Positions 31,329-43,867 of a stretch of 64,000 nucleotides of DNA are shown piece by piece. Where the stretch lies: NCBI RefSeq assembly GCF_002688565.1, contig NZ_CP024011.1, positions 1,054,001-1,118,000 of the forward strand. Reading direction: 5' to 3'. A program made the position numbers and the translations under genes. This DNA comes from Acinetobacter sp. LoGeW2-3 (GTDB lineage Bacteria; Pseudomonadota; Gammaproteobacteria; Pseudomonadales; Moraxellaceae). Position 1 is the first letter of the stretch. Every line of letters starts with the position of its first letter. The notes under the pieces are model-generated. The model was not told where the DNA came from. It did not search any database and worked only from the letters and a program-made list of their open reading frames with translations.

Positions 31329-33272
31329 ATGATTCAGTTAGATCAGTTAACCATACGCCGCGGTGGACGCATCCTTTTCCAGAAAGCCTCCATGCAATTG
31401 CATCCTGGATGGAAAATTGGCCTGACCGGTGTCAATGGAGCCGGTAAATCAACCCTATTCTCAGCACTGTTAGGCGGGATTGAATCCGACACAGGCTCCC
31501 TGAGCCGTCCTGCGGTCTGGACCGTGGCGCATATGGCACAGGAAATCAAAGCTTTAAATATGAAGGCGATTGATTTCGTGCTGTCTGGCGATGAAGAATA
31601 TTGGGATATACAACAAAAGCTGAACCATCCTGATCAGCTGGATGATACTGAACTGGCACGCCTCTATGGCCGTTTTGATGAAATTTCCGGTTATGCCGCA
31701 CCGTCTAAGGCTTCTCAGCTAATGGCCGGTTTGGGCTTTATGGATTATCAATCCGAGCTGGATGTTGCCAGTTTCTCGGGTGGTTGGCGTATGCGTCTGA
31801 ATCTGGCGCGTACCCTGATGAGCCGTTCTGACCTGCTGTTACTGGATGAACCAACCAACCACTTGGATCTGGATGCCATTTTATGGCTGGAAGACTGGCT
31901 CAAAGCTTATGAAGGTACGTTGGTGCTAATCTCGCATGACCGTGATTTCCTCGATGCCATTACCGACCATATCCTGCATATTGAAAATCAGGAATTAACG
32001 CTTTATACCGGTAATTATTCAACTTTTGAACGTACTCGTAGCGAACGTCTGGCACAGCAGCAACAGGCCTATGAAAAGCAGCTTGAAGTGCGTGCCCATC
32101 TGCAAAAGTTTATTGATCGCTTTAAAGCCAAAGCCACCAAGGCAAAACAGGCACAAAGCCGGATCAAACAGCTGGAACGTATGCAGGAACTTTCTGTCGC
32201 ACATGTCGATACGCCATTTACCTTCAGCTTCCGTGAACCGACCAAAATGAGTTCACCGCTACTACAGCTGGAAAATGCTGATATCGGTTATGGTGACAAA
32301 CTGATTGTACGCAATGTCAGCCTGCAAATTACCCCGAATAGCCGCATTGGTTTACTGGGGATGAATGGTGCCGGTAAATCGACTTTGATCAAATCGCTCG
32401 TTGGTGATTTGCCTTTAATTAAAGGTCTGCGTAAAGACTCGGAACTGTTAAATATTGGCTACTTTGCCCAGCACCAGATGGATGCTCTGGATGGCAGTGC
32501 CAGCCCAATGCTGCAACTGGCACGGATTGCTGATCCAAAAATCAGTGAAGCCAGCCTGCGTTCTTTCCTTGGCAGCTTCGGCTTTAGCGGTGAACGTATG
32601 GATACGCCAAGTGAAAGTTTCTCAGGCGGTGAGCGTGCCCGTCTGGCCCTAGCTCTGATTGTATGGCAGCGCCCAAACGTGCTGATTCTAGATGAACCGA
32701 CCAACCATTTGGACCTGGATATGCGTCATGCCTTAACTATGGCATTACAGGATTTTGAAGGTGCAGTAGTTCTGGTTTCGCATGAGCGTCAACTGATTGC
32801 CAGTGTTTGTGATGAGCTGTTGCTGGTTCATAATGGTAAATGTACTGAATTTGATGGTGACCTGGTGGCTTATGCCGAGTGGTTACGTCAGGCACGTGCA
32901 GAATTATTGAAAAATGCGCCTAAAACTGCGGATGTGGTGAAGGCCCAGCAAGCTGAAGTGAAACCTGCACCAAGCAAAGTGGATAAAGAGGCACAACGTA
33001 AGGAAGCGGCTCGCCAGCGTGAGCAGACCCGTCCGATTCGTAAAAATATTGAAAAATGTGAAAGCCAGATTAGCAAATTACAGCCAAAACTTGCTGCAAT
33101 TGAAGAAAAACTGGCAGATAGCGGTCTATATGATGCAGCACGTAAGGATGAACTGCTCAAGCTGATGAATGAGCAGACTGAACTAAAAGCTCAACTGGAA
33201 ACCGCTGAGGAACAGATGCTGGAACTGATGATGGAATTAGAAGAGTTGGAGCAATCTTTCCAGGAGAGCTAA
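31329..33272 (+). CDS. yheS: ABC-F ATPase, YheS type
   Basis: 647 residues, two ABC domains. Walker A motifs are GVNGAGKST and GMNGAGKST, and signatures are FSGGWRMRLNLA and FSGGERARLALA. Both DEPTNHLDLD Walker B segments are present. The linker (RFKAKATKAKQAQSRIKQLERM) and a charged C-terminal coiled coil match E. coli YheS nearly throughout. It is cytoplasmic, with no membrane segments. ABC-F proteins bind the ribosomal E site and adjust translation; this one is probably housekeeping rather than a resistance factor. Confidence 0.92.
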   Translation: MIQLDQLTIRRGGRILFQKASMQLHPGWKIGLTGVNGAGKSTLFSALLGGIESDTGSLSRPAVWTVAHMAQEIKALNMKAIDFVLSGDEEYWDIQQKLNHPDQLDDTELARLYGRFDEISGYAAPSKASQLMAGLGFMDYQSELDVASFSGGWRMRLNLARTLMSRSDLLLLDEPTNHLDLDAILWLEDWLKAYEGTLVLISHDRDFLDAITDHILHIENQELTLYTGNYSTFERTRSERLAQQQQAYEKQLEVRAHLQKFIDRFKAKATKAKQAQSRIKQLERMQELSVAHVDTPFTFSFREPTKMSSPLLQLENADIGYGDKLIVRNVSLQITPNSRIGLLGMNGAGKSTLIKSLVGDLPLIKGLRKDSELLNIGYFAQHQMDALDGSASPMLQLARIADPKISEASLRSFLGSFGFSGERMDTPSESFSGGERARLALALIVWQRPNVLILDEPTNHLDLDMRHALTMALQDFEGAVVLVSHERQLIASVCDELLLVHNGKCTEFDGDLVAYAEWLRQARAELLKNAPKTADVVKAQQAEVKPAPSKVDKEAQRKEAARQREQTRPIRKNIEKCESQISKLQPKLAAIEEKLADSGLYDAARKDELLKLMNEQTELKAQLETAEEQMLELMMELEELEQSFQES

Positions 33273-33295
33273 TTTTAGAATTGGCATAAATATTT

Positions 33296-33330
33296 AAGGA
33301 TCAGCGGCGATTGTCACTGATCCTTTTTTA
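33296..33330 (+). terminator. yheS terminator
   Basis: AAGGATCAG / CTGATCCTT with a 12-nt loop and a T-run. The remaining 270 bp to the next gene are AT-rich and show only promoter-like sequence and a twice-occurring GTCGGGTT (near 33474 and 33512). Confidence 0.85.
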
Positions 33331-33603
33331 TGGATTTATGTATTCTTCTTTTCTAATAAAACTCTTCTAATATTAGCTTTCTTAGACTTCCTAGCTTTCC
33401 TATTCATTTACCCGATTTTTGACATATTTTGTCGTGAATTACGCAAATCCTATATAAGCTTATTTTTTAAACAGTCGGGTTCCTTATTTCATACATTAAT
33501 TTACAGCTCTAGGTCGGGTTATAAGGCTCTAATAAAAAGGCTTTTAAATCATCAACAGCCTTATATGAGTCTGTTTTAATGTTGAACTAGAGAGGAAATC
33601 CGT

Positions 33604-34767
33604 ATGCGTGCACTGACCTATCATGGTAGTCGGGATGTAAGAGTTGAATCTGTTCCAGATCCAGTGATTCAGGAAGCAGATGATGTCATTTTAAGGGTAA
33701 CAGCTACCGCAATTTGTGGTTCAGATCTGCATCTTTATCGTGGGAAAATTCCAGCCACTGAAGAAGGCGATATTTTTGGCCATGAATTCATGGGTATTGT
33801 GGAAGAAGTCGGTCCTGCAGTGACTGAAGTGAAAAAGGGTGACCGGGTGATTATTCCCTTCGTGATTGCCTGCGGTCACTGCTTTTTCTGTGAACATGAA
33901 CTGACTGCCGCCTGTGAAAATACCAATACCGGTCGTGGTGCGATTATTAACAAGAAACAGATTCCACCCGGTGCTGCCCTGTTTGGTTATAGCCATCTGT
34001 ATGGCGGTGTGCCAGGTGGTCAGGCTGAATATGTCCGTGTACCTAAAGGTAATGTCGGTCCTTTTAAAGTGCCAGGCTCATTACCGGATGAGAAAGTCCT
34101 GTTCCTGACCGATATTCTACCGACTGCCTGGCAGGCAGTGACCAATGCCAAGGTAACCCGTGGCTCCACAGTCGCGATTTATGGTGCCGGTCCGGTTGGT
34201 CTGTTGTCCGCAGCGTGTGCCCGTATGCTCGGTGCTGAACAGATCTTTATGGTGGATCACCACCCTTACCGCCTGCGCTTTGCCCATCAGACTTATGGTG
34301 CAATTCCTGTGAACTTTGATGAAGTCGATGCTGCTGAATTTATCATTGAAAATACCCCGGGCCACCGTGGTGTTGATGCCGTGATTGATGCGATTGGCTT
34401 TGAGGCTAAAGGCAGTATGCTGGAAACGGTGATGACCAATTTAAAAATTGAGGGATCAAGTGGTTTCGCGCTGCGTCAATGTATTGCTGCCGTTCGCCGT
34501 GGCGGTGTGGTTAGTGTGCCAGGTGTCTATGCCGGTCCAATCCATGGTTTCCTGTTTGGTGATGCTTTTGATAAAGGTCTCACCTTTAAAATGGGACAAA
34601 CCCATGTACACAAGTTCCTGCCAGAACTGCTTGAACATGTGGAAAATGGCAACCTCTCCCCTGAAGTGATCATTACTCACCGTATGAACCTGTCCGATGC
34701 CGCTGAAGGTTACCGGATCTTTGATAAACGTGAAGAAGACTGTCGTAAGATCATCTTGACACCATAA
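33604..34767 (+). CDS. Zinc-dependent alcohol dehydrogenase (MDR superfamily)
   Basis: 387 residues. Catalytic zinc ligands are in [11 protein letters not shown] and [12 protein letters not shown]. The structural zinc site is reduced to [15 protein letters not shown], with four Cys present. The Rossmann motif is [13 protein letters not shown], followed by the Asp in MVDHHPYR, which indicates NAD preference. Length and the long insert near residues 105-130 resemble the glutathione-independent formaldehyde dehydrogenase (FdhA) group. The substrate is probably an alcohol or aldehyde. The start is preceded by GAGAGGAA. Confidence 0.85.
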   Translation: MRALTYHGSRDVRVESVPDPVIQEADDVILRVTATAICGSDLHLYRGKIPATEEGDIFGHEFMGIVEEVGPAVTEVKKGDRVIIPFVIACGHCFFCEHELTAACENTNTGRGAIINKKQIPPGAALFGYSHLYGGVPGGQAEYVRVPKGNVGPFKVPGSLPDEKVLFLTDILPTAWQAVTNAKVTRGSTVAIYGAGPVGLLSAACARMLGAEQIFMVDHHPYRLRFAHQTYGAIPVNFDEVDAAEFIIENTPGHRGVDAVIDAIGFEAKGSMLETVMTNLKIEGSSGFALRQCIAAVRRGGVVSVPGVYAGPIHGFLFGDAFDKGLTFKMGQTHVHKFLPELLEHVENGNLSPEVIITHRMNLSDAAEGYRIFDKREEDCRKIILTP

Positions 34768-34783
34768 AAAGTGCTCAAAGAAT

Positions 34784-34810
34784 AAAAGCGCCTATTGAGG
34801 CGCTTTTTTA
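34784..34810 (+). terminator. Alcohol dehydrogenase terminator
   Basis: AAAAGCGCC-TATTGA-GGCGCTTTTTTATA. It lies 17 bp after the stop. Confidence 0.92.
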
Positions 34811-35275
34811 TATGTATCCATCATGAATCAAATGACATATTTTTCTCGGTCTCAATTACCGAAAATTCAATCTAGCAAAAGTTATTGAGTTCCTGCTCCA
34901 CGCTATCTAACTAACTATAAACAGTTCTTCAAACATTAAATCTTAGGACTTATTCAAAGTGGTAAACCAAAGAAGAAATGAGTAGTTAAAATTCTTAAAT
35001 CAATGATTTTAAAATAAAAATGAAAGTTCACTTGATTATTAAAATAATTATGTAGTTTAACTACATCTCAAATTTTTCAAGCAAAATATGTTCCACGCTG
35101 ATTATTAAATAAAACTACATTAAGCATATAAGTGACTATTTTATAGAATATTTATTTTAAACTTCTTATAAAACTACCATCTAAACCGATCCATGCTGAA
35201 GGTCCGACTTAAAAGAAGCTATCCAATACTAGCGGGTAATTTAAATTTAAAACGCTATTTTAAATTTAAAAACAC

Positions 35276-35403
35276 TTATCCACAAGTTACTAGGGATTAA
35301 ATTTAAATTTGAAAGCTAAGAATTAATTTTTGAGTAACCTTATTGTGGATAAATACTCTCTTATTCACACAAATAAATATGGATAACTTTTGAGTTATCC
35401 ACA
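35276..35403. other. DnaA-box cluster downstream of gyrB
   Basis: TTATCCACA at 35276-35284 and 35395-35403 and its complement TGTGGATAA at 35344-35352 are perfect DnaA boxes. TATGGATAA (35378-35386) and TTATTCACA (35361-35369) are one mismatch away. They sit in a very AT-rich stretch with repeated ATTTAAATTTAAA-like blocks (35238-35310). The surrounding 670-bp gap (34811-35480) has no gene. It could be an origin sub-region or a DnaA reservoir. Confidence 0.7.
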
Positions 35404-35480
35404 CTATTGATCAAGCTTTGAGCTTATTTAAAAACAATACTATTCACATATAATTTCTTTATTTATCGCTATATTTATTA

Positions 35481-35852
35481 TTATTTTCTTAACTGATTGA
35501 AAGTATAGGATTTTAGGAATCGAAGCTCAATAATTTTCCATTCATCCTCATAACGCCACAACTCCTGAATACGGTGTTTATCTTCCGCTAAACCAGTTAC
35601 CACCCAGCATTCAGTTTCATCCTCGTTGTATTCATACTCTTCATATTCTACTTCAGGCTTATGTGGTTTCCAGACCCCATTCTTCACCGCATGCGCAATC
35701 CGGTCATAGCGGACATAACTGGTTTCTACACGGTTTTTCTGCTCAAAGACCACTTTAAAGTCTTCATGCTCATACTGACGCAGCACATCATAATCACCAG
35801 TGTAGAATGCATTGGCCCAAATTTCACGGACTTGTTCAAGCTGGCTATCCAT
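35481..35852 (-). CDS. NTF2-like hypothetical protein
   Basis: 123 residues. The pattern of an N-terminal helix pair (VREIWANAFYTGDYDVLRQY) followed by strands ending in ELWRYEDEWKIIELRFLK fits a SnoaL/NTF2-like small alpha+beta fold. It is rich in Glu and Tyr. There are no catalytic residues I can assign and no signal peptide. It sits between gyrB and the DnaA-box cluster; the function is unknown. Confidence 0.65.
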   Translation of the reverse strand: MDSQLEQVREIWANAFYTGDYDVLRQYEHEDFKVVFEQKNRVETSYVRYDRIAHAVKNGVWKPHKPEVEYEEYEYNEDETECWVVTGLAEDKHRIQELWRYEDEWKIIELRFLKSYTFNQLRK

Positions 35853-35993
35853 GGATAAACCTCTTTATTACTCTAGGTTGGCTCAAATCAGATAAATACT
35901 GCATATAAAAATCACCAGATTTGGTGCCAAAAATCACTGATCAGCGACTGAATAAGCTGACCAATTAAAATGACATTAGCATAAATTGCTCAT

Positions 35994-36021
35994 AAAAAAG
36001 CACCCCGGAAGGTGCTTTTTT
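35994..36021 (-). terminator. gyrB terminator
   Basis: AAAAAAGCACC / GGTGCTTTTTT around a short CCGGAA loop. It is symmetric enough to work on both strands and lies 18 bp after the gyrB stop. Confidence 0.9.
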
Positions 36022-36039
36022 AAGTGTATTGTGTATCAG

Positions 36040-38517
<2,478 letters not shown>

Positions 38518-38563
38518 CTAGTGAAAAATAGGTCTATCCAAAGATGGGTAAAACTTTAAAATA

Positions 38564-39646
38564 CTATTGCACAACAACGTGAACGACACCGTTTTCAACA
38601 TTGAATAACTGATATGAGATAGACAAATCATGTAAATGCTTTTGTACTGATTCGTGGTCTAAAGTGGTAATAAAAACTTGACTACCAAGTTGGCTCAATC
38701 GCTCAATTAAACGTTGTTGTGCGGTTAAATCTAATTCTGCTGTCAGATCATCTAATAATACCACAGTTTCCTTATTACAAGAATGTAGCATTGCAATTTG
38801 AGACAGTTTTAACGCCATCAGCAGCAGCTTTTTCTGTCCGCGAGACAGGATCACATCTGCATCCCCCAGAGGGGTCTTCAGGCGCAAATCTGCGCGATGT
38901 GGACCGTATTCTGTATAGCGTCTCTCAACGTCCCGCTCATGATGATTCGTCAGGTCATTCAACAATCCCGTTTCAGCATGAAAACCGGGGCTATAATCCA
39001 GACTAATGCTGAGATCTGGCAGTAGGTGCCTCAAGTCTTCTTCAAAGAAAACTTTCCATTGCTCGATAATACCAACACGCTGCGAATGCAGAATCTCACC
39101 ATACTGGCTCAGCATCTGGTTCCATGGTTCCAGTTCAGACAGACTCAGATAGCGTTTGGACTTCAGCAGACTGTTGCGCTGTTTCAAGGCACGCGAGTAA
39201 TACTGCCAGGCATGATAAAACTCTGGTTCCACGTGGAACATTAACCAGTCTAACAACTGGCGACGCGGCTTGGCACCATGATCGATGATATCGGTACTTT
39301 GTGGATCAATCAGTTGTAGTGGCAACAGCTTGGCCAGTTGCCCCTGAGTCGCAACCAGATCGCCATTCACCTTAATCAGCTGTTCGCCGCTGGCCATTTT
39401 CTGCATACCGACTTTTTCGGTATCCGATTGGGCGAATACAATCGCATCCGAGGCACTGTGCTGAATGTAATTTTTAGGAATATGAGTACGAAAAGAACGC
39501 CCTGTGGCCAGCAGGTGAATGGCTTCCAGAATAGAGGTCTTGCCTGAACCATTCTGACCATAAAAAACGTTAAACGGCTGCAATCCCTGGAGAGCAACCG
39601 TCTTTAAGTTTCGTACACGCTCGATATGCAAACGCGTAATGTGCAT
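38564..39646 (-). CDS. recF: Recombination mediator RecF
   Basis: 360 residues, an SMC-like ATPase. Walker A is [14 protein letters not shown], the signature region is [14 protein letters not shown], and Walker B is [12 protein letters not shown]. With RecO and RecR it loads RecA at gaps. 27 bp separate it from dnaN. The coding sequence contains a parS site. Confidence 0.96.
   Translation of the reverse strand: MHITRLHIERVRNLKTVALQGLQPFNVFYGQNGSGKTSILEAIHLLATGRSFRTHIPKNYIQHSASDAIVFAQSDTEKVGMQKMASGEQLIKVNGDLVATQGQLAKLLPLQLIDPQSTDIIDHGAKPRRQLLDWLMFHVEPEFYHAWQYYSRALKQRNSLLKSKRYLSLSELEPWNQMLSQYGEILHSQRVGIIEQWKVFFEEDLRHLLPDLSISLDYSPGFHAETGLLNDLTNHHERDVERRYTEYGPHRADLRLKTPLGDADVILSRGQKKLLLMALKLSQIAMLHSCNKETVVLLDDLTAELDLTAQQRLIERLSQLGSQVFITTLDHESVQKHLHDLSISYQLFNVENGVVHVVVQ
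39225..39240. other. parS-like site inside recF
   Basis: GGTTCCACGTGGAACA contains the perfect 14-bp palindrome GTTCCACGTGGAAC and differs from the Pseudomonas-type parS TGTTCCACGTGGAACA only at the first base. It lies about 3.3 kb from the dnaA-rpmH origin. Confidence 0.82.
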
Positions 39647-39673
39647 GATTTACTTGTGCCTGAATGCCGCCGC

Positions 39674-40822
39674 TTAAACGCGCATCGGCATCACCACATA
39701 GGTCTGGTCAGTATGTGCAGGATCCTGAACCAGCACAGACTGATTCGCTTCAGTCATGCTCATGGATACATCATCACCATCCAACACACCCAGAACTTCT
39801 AGCAAGTACTGTGCATTGAAAGACATTTCCATTGGCGCATCTGCATACTGGATGGCTAGATCTTCAATCGCTTCATCCTGCTCCGGGTTATTGGCACGAA
39901 GCTGTAACGAATCCGCATTAAAGTTCAGGAATACGCCACGCAGTTTTTCATTACTCAAAATCGCAACACGTTGTAAAGATTGCTTGAATACGTCATGGGC
40001 AATGATCACATGCTTGTCACCACCACGTGGAATCACACGGCGATAGTCCGGGAATTTACCGTCAATCAGTTTTGTGGTGAAACGTACAGTCGTATCACCC
40101 TGCTCTTTATCACGGCTTGGCACGGTAATAGTGACATTCAACAATTCACGGCCGATCAGCAATGATAATTGATCATCTTCAACACTCAGTAGACGTTGTA
40201 ATTCGCCTACAGCTTTACGTGGCACAATCGCCTGAATCGGTTGAGTTGCAGTCGATTGCGCAGCTGTTTCACACAGTGCCAGACGGTGACCATCAGTTGT
40301 CACTGCGCGTAACTGGTTCGCGTCAATTTCCAGCAATGTACCGGTCAGATAGAAACGTACATCTTGAACCGCCATCGCGAAAGCCGTCTTTTCAAATAGA
40401 CGTTTCAGTTCACGTTGAGTCACAGTGACTTGCGTGCCCTGGCTATTTTCAGTTGACAGTAATGGATAGTCTTCAGCTGGCAAAGTGCCCAATACAAAAC
40501 GGCTGTTTCCAGATTTCAGGATACAGCGCTGATCTTCAGTAATTTGCAGATCCACCAACGCGGCAGATGGCAGAGATTTACAGATATCAATCAGCTTACG
40601 CGCTGGAACAGTGGTTTCACCGGCTTGCAGACAAGCACCTTCATTCAGAGGAGTACTCGCCACCAGTTCCACTTCAAGATCTGAACCGGTCACCGTTAAT
40701 GCTTGAGCTGTCACTTGAATTTTCAGGTTAGACAGAATGTTTAGGGTATGGCGACGTTCAACCGCTCCTACGACATGTGATAGAACATTCAGTAAGCTCT
40801 CTTTCGCGATTTTTAAACGCAC
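39674..40822 (-). CDS. dnaN: DNA polymerase III beta clamp
   Basis: 382 residues, three repeated clamp domains. The start MRLKIAKESLLNVLSHVVGAVERR and the C-terminal YVVMPMRV are diagnostic. The ring tethers polymerase III and other enzymes to DNA. It is separated from dnaA by 109 bp that carry a perfect hairpin. Confidence 0.97.
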   Translation of the reverse strand: MRLKIAKESLLNVLSHVVGAVERRHTLNILSNLKIQVTAQALTVTGSDLEVELVASTPLNEGACLQAGETTVPARKLIDICKSLPSAALVDLQITEDQRCILKSGNSRFVLGTLPAEDYPLLSTENSQGTQVTVTQRELKRLFEKTAFAMAVQDVRFYLTGTLLEIDANQLRAVTTDGHRLALCETAAQSTATQPIQAIVPRKAVGELQRLLSVEDDQLSLLIGRELLNVTITVPSRDKEQGDTTVRFTTKLIDGKFPDYRRVIPRGGDKHVIIAHDVFKQSLQRVAILSNEKLRGVFLNFNADSLQLRANNPEQDEAIEDLAIQYADAPMEMSFNAQYLLEVLGVLDGDDVSMSMTEANQSVLVQDPAHTDQTYVVMPMRV

Positions 40823-40880
40823 GGTACATTCCTCTGAAAACTGAAGATTAATATGGAAAAGTTAATTTTTTAGCACTGTA

Positions 40881-40905
40881 CTATGCGGCAAAAAAAGCCG
40901 CATAG
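40881..40905 (-). promoter_or_regulatory. Hairpin in the dnaA-dnaN gap
   Basis: On the minus strand CTATGCGGC-T7-GCCGCATAG: a perfect 9-bp GC-rich stem whose loop is seven T. It is not followed by a T-run, so it is not a standard terminator. It could affect dnaN mRNA processing or attenuation. Confidence 0.5.
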
Positions 40906-40931
40906 CAAGAGCAGAATTTGAGCGTTTTGGC

Positions 40932-42314
40932 TTAGCTTTGCAGCAGGCGCTGCAGGTTTTTATAGTCCTCGTTGAAGATCGGATCTTCCTCGCGCAGACT
41001 CTGCACTTTTTCGCAGGCATGCATTACGGTACTGTGGTCACGACCACCAAATGCCATACCAATTTCCGGGAAACTATCCCCGGTCAATTCACGTGCCAGA
41101 CCCATTGCAAGCTGACGCGGACGTGCATAAATACGGGTACGTTTTGGACCCACCAGTTCTTTCAATGGAATACGGAAATATTCACTCACCACACGCTGAA
41201 TATTTTCAGTACTGATTGTCCGGGCACGAATTGCCAAAACATCTTTGAGTGATTCACGCACCACATCCAGATCAATCGGTGTACCTTTAAAGCGGGAAAT
41301 CGCCACCACTTTATTCAGTGCACCTTCAAGCTCACGCACGTTAGCGACCACTTGCTGGGCAATAAACAGTGCACAGTTGCGTGGTAGATCCACTTCATTG
41401 CTTTCAGCTTTTTTAAGTAAAATTTCAATACGGGTTTCAATATCGGGTGGTTCAACACCCACCGATAAACCCCAAGAAAAACGTGAAACCAGACGTGGAT
41501 CCAATTCAGTCAATTCTTTTGGATAACGATCCGATGTCAGAATGATCTGTTTGGATTCATCTAGCAGCGCGTTAAAGGTATAGAAGAACTCGACCAGACT
41601 GGCTTCTTTACCTGCCAGTAAGTGAATATCATCGACCAGTAACAGATCCAGAGAACGGCAGTTCTTCTTAAATTCTTCTACCTTGCCCTGCTGTAGAGAG
41701 CTGACAAAGTCCTGTACAAAGCTTTCCGCGGTCATATACATCACGCGAGCATTTGGCTTGGCTTGCAGTAAGGCATTCCCGACTGCCTGCATCAAGTGCG
41801 TTTTACCCAGACCAGTTGGGCCATATAAAAATAATGGGTTATGTTGAGACGCACCCAATTGCGTTAAAACCTTACGGCAGGTTTCAGCCGCCATCTGATT
41901 GGAACGACCTTCTACAAACAGTGAAAAGGTAAACAAAGGATTTAGTTGACGCTTACGGCTATTTTTAACCGATTCTTCTTTTTCTTTACGTGGGCGAGGT
42001 GCAGGTGCACTCACCGGTTGCGATTCTAATGCAGCAGTGGTGGTCGCTGGCTGTTCGCTGGCAGACAAAATCGCACCAGGACGGGAATCCACCAGAATTT
42101 CGACTTTACGAATACGGCCTTCAGATAACTGTTCCGCCAGAATCGAGATCAGCTCTAGATGATGCTCTTGAATGTAGCGCGTCCAGTAAGGATTAGGTGC
42201 ATATAGACGCAGTGTATCGTCCAGTTCTTCTGCAACCAGTGGGCGGATCCACATTGTAAAGACATTTCCAGAGAGCTCTTGTCGCAAGCGATTTAAGCAG
42301 TCTGTCCAAAGCAT
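40932..42314 (-). CDS. dnaA: Replication initiator DnaA
   Basis: 460 residues. N-terminal domain I, a variable proline/alanine linker (about residues 85-125), then the AAA+ core with Walker A GPTGLGKTHLMQAVGN and Walker B LLLVDDIHLLAGKE. The C-terminal DNA-binding domain has the signature GGRDHSTVMHACEKV. It binds DnaA boxes in the adjacent intergenic region and opens the origin. The start abuts that region directly. Confidence 0.98.
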   Translation of the reverse strand: MLWTDCLNRLRQELSGNVFTMWIRPLVAEELDDTLRLYAPNPYWTRYIQEHHLELISILAEQLSEGRIRKVEILVDSRPGAILSASEQPATTTAALESQPVSAPAPRPRKEKEESVKNSRKRQLNPLFTFSLFVEGRSNQMAAETCRKVLTQLGASQHNPLFLYGPTGLGKTHLMQAVGNALLQAKPNARVMYMTAESFVQDFVSSLQQGKVEEFKKNCRSLDLLLVDDIHLLAGKEASLVEFFYTFNALLDESKQIILTSDRYPKELTELDPRLVSRFSWGLSVGVEPPDIETRIEILLKKAESNEVDLPRNCALFIAQQVVANVRELEGALNKVVAISRFKGTPIDLDVVRESLKDVLAIRARTISTENIQRVVSEYFRIPLKELVGPKRTRIYARPRQLAMGLARELTGDSFPEIGMAFGGRDHSTVMHACEKVQSLREEDPIFNEDYKNLQRLLQS

Positions 42315-42390
42315 GTGAATCCCCTATTCATTCCATTGTTCATTCAAAAAAGCTTGCCGCGCTTGAAAGCGGGTCGCTATTCTAACCAAG

Positions 42391-42754
42391 TTATCCACAT
42401 CTGTCATGAAAAATTCAGCACCAATCGTTCAAAAAAGCACTTTTCATGCATAAATTCAAATTTAAAACCCAGTGTGGATAAGTTTATCCGCAAGCTGTGG
42501 ATAAAATATAACATAAAGTTATCCACAAAGTATAAAAATTATAGAAACAGTTTTATCCACAATATAAATTCATGTTTATAAAAGTTAAAAATGCATTTTC
42601 CACAGAAAAACAGCTTCCTAATAATAATAAATTTAAATTTATAAATTTGAATTTATTTATAAGCTTCAAGCTTTCTGTGGATAACTAAGATCAGGTTTAA
42701 ATTTAAATTCAAAGAGAGAATATAAATTTGAATTGTGTATAGTGTTGTGGATAA
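42391..42754. other. oriC: Replication origin oriC (dnaA-rpmH intergenic)
   Basis: Perfect DnaA boxes occur at 42391-42399, 42473-42481, 42496-42504, 42519-42527, 42553-42561, 42676-42684 and 42746-42754, in both orientations. Variants lie at 42484-42492 (TTATCCGCA) and 42596-42604 (TTTTCCACA). An AT-only block of AAATTTAAATTT-type repeats (42619-42665) is a likely unwinding element. The arrangement matches the dnaA-rpmH origin of Pseudomonas. Strand orientation of genes switches here, as expected at an origin. Confidence 0.85.
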
Positions 42755-42975
42755 ATCTGTTGATATAGATGTTAATAACTAAAATTTAATTTTAAAACAA
42801 ATATTTATATTGTGGTTAACTATTTAATTTGCTCTTTGACTACACTATTTGAAAATAATCAGGCAATTCCAGCCTGAGACTAATTTGAAAAGAAATATGC
42901 TTTTGCATTGACAGCTCAAGCAATGAGCACTAAAATCGCGGACCTTCATAGAAAGATCATTTTTGGAGTTTCGAC

Positions 42976-43110
42976 ATGAAACGTACATTCCAACCATCTG
43001 AATTAAAGCGTAAACGCGTTCATGGTTTCCGTGCTCGTATGGCTACTAAAGCTGGTCGTCAAGTTCTAGCTCGCCGTCGTGCAAAAGGTCGTCACAGCTT
43101 AACTGTTTAA
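42976..43110 (+). CDS. rpmH: Ribosomal protein bL34
   Basis: 44 residues, start [20 protein letters not shown], the near-invariant L34 sequence, ending RHSLTV. GGAG lies 10 bp before the ATG. A boxA-like GCTCTTTGAC occurs upstream at 42831-42840. It heads the rpmH-rnpA-yidD-yidC operon. Confidence 0.97.
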
Positions 43111-43139
43111 TCAGTTAGGCTTCGCCGACTTTGGGTGAT

Positions 43140-43532
43140 ATGACAACGCTTTATAGTTTTGGCACAGAGTTACGATTACGCTGTGCTGCCGATTATAAAG
43201 GTGTCTTTGATGGTGCGCTTTTTAAAGTGCATCAACCCCATTTCTTATTTCTTGCAAAACCGTCCGAACTGGCCAATAGCCGTTTGGGTTTAGTTGTTGC
43301 CAAGAAAAAAGTGCGCCGTGCGCACGAACGAAATCGAGTAAAACGTCTTGCTCGCGAAAGTTTTCGCCTGTATCAACAGCAACTCAGCGATCTGGATATT
43401 GTGGTGATGCCTAAAGTAGGTATCGAAACAGTGCCGAATGCCGAATTGCATCAGCAACTACAATTTGCCTGGCAGAAACTCAACCGTCTTGCCAAAAAGC
43501 ATATAAAAATAGCTCCCTCCCCACAAAAGTAG
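43140..43532 (+). CDS. rnpA: Ribonuclease P protein component
   Basis: 130 residues from the ATG at 43140; a TTG three codons earlier is unlikely. The RNR motif region [16 protein letters not shown] binds the RNase P RNA. It matures tRNA 5' ends. It lies 29 bp after rpmH; yidD follows after 9 bp. Confidence 0.95.
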   Translation: MTTLYSFGTELRLRCAADYKGVFDGALFKVHQPHFLFLAKPSELANSRLGLVVAKKKVRRAHERNRVKRLARESFRLYQQQLSDLDIVVMPKVGIETVPNAELHQQLQFAWQKLNRLAKKHIKIAPSPQK

Positions 43533-43541
43533 AGATGGCCA

Positions 43542-43862
43542 ATGGTACGTTTACTGCATTGGTTAATACGTTTCTATCAGATTGCGATTAGTCCTCTACT
43601 TGGACCCCGCTGTCGTTATATTCCAACATGTTCTCAATATTCCTTGGAAGCAGTCCATACACATGGCGCTGTACGTGGTGTGTGGCTGGCTACTAAACGT
43701 ATTTGCCGTTGTCATCCGTGGGGTAGCTCAGGATATGATCCTGTTCCTCCAAAAGCGATTCGTTTTATTTCATTTCAGCAAATAGATTCTCAAACGCTTC
43801 ACGTTGCTGTACCCTTTCGTGATCGTTTATTGAACCAAAATCACTCTAACCACTTGGGGTAA
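43542..43862 (+). CDS. yidD: Membrane protein insertion efficiency factor YidD
   Basis: 106 residues. [23 protein letters not shown] and [14 protein letters not shown] are the family hallmarks, with conserved cysteines. It helps YidC-dependent membrane insertion. The tail after about residue 75 ([11 protein letters not shown] and beyond) is longer than in E. coli. yidC begins 5 bp after the stop. Confidence 0.93.
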   Translation: MVRLLHWLIRFYQIAISPLLGPRCRYIPTCSQYSLEAVHTHGAVRGVWLATKRICRCHPWGSSGYDPVPPKAIRFISFQQIDSQTLHVAVPFRDRLLNQNHSNHLG

Positions 43863-43867
43863 TACAT

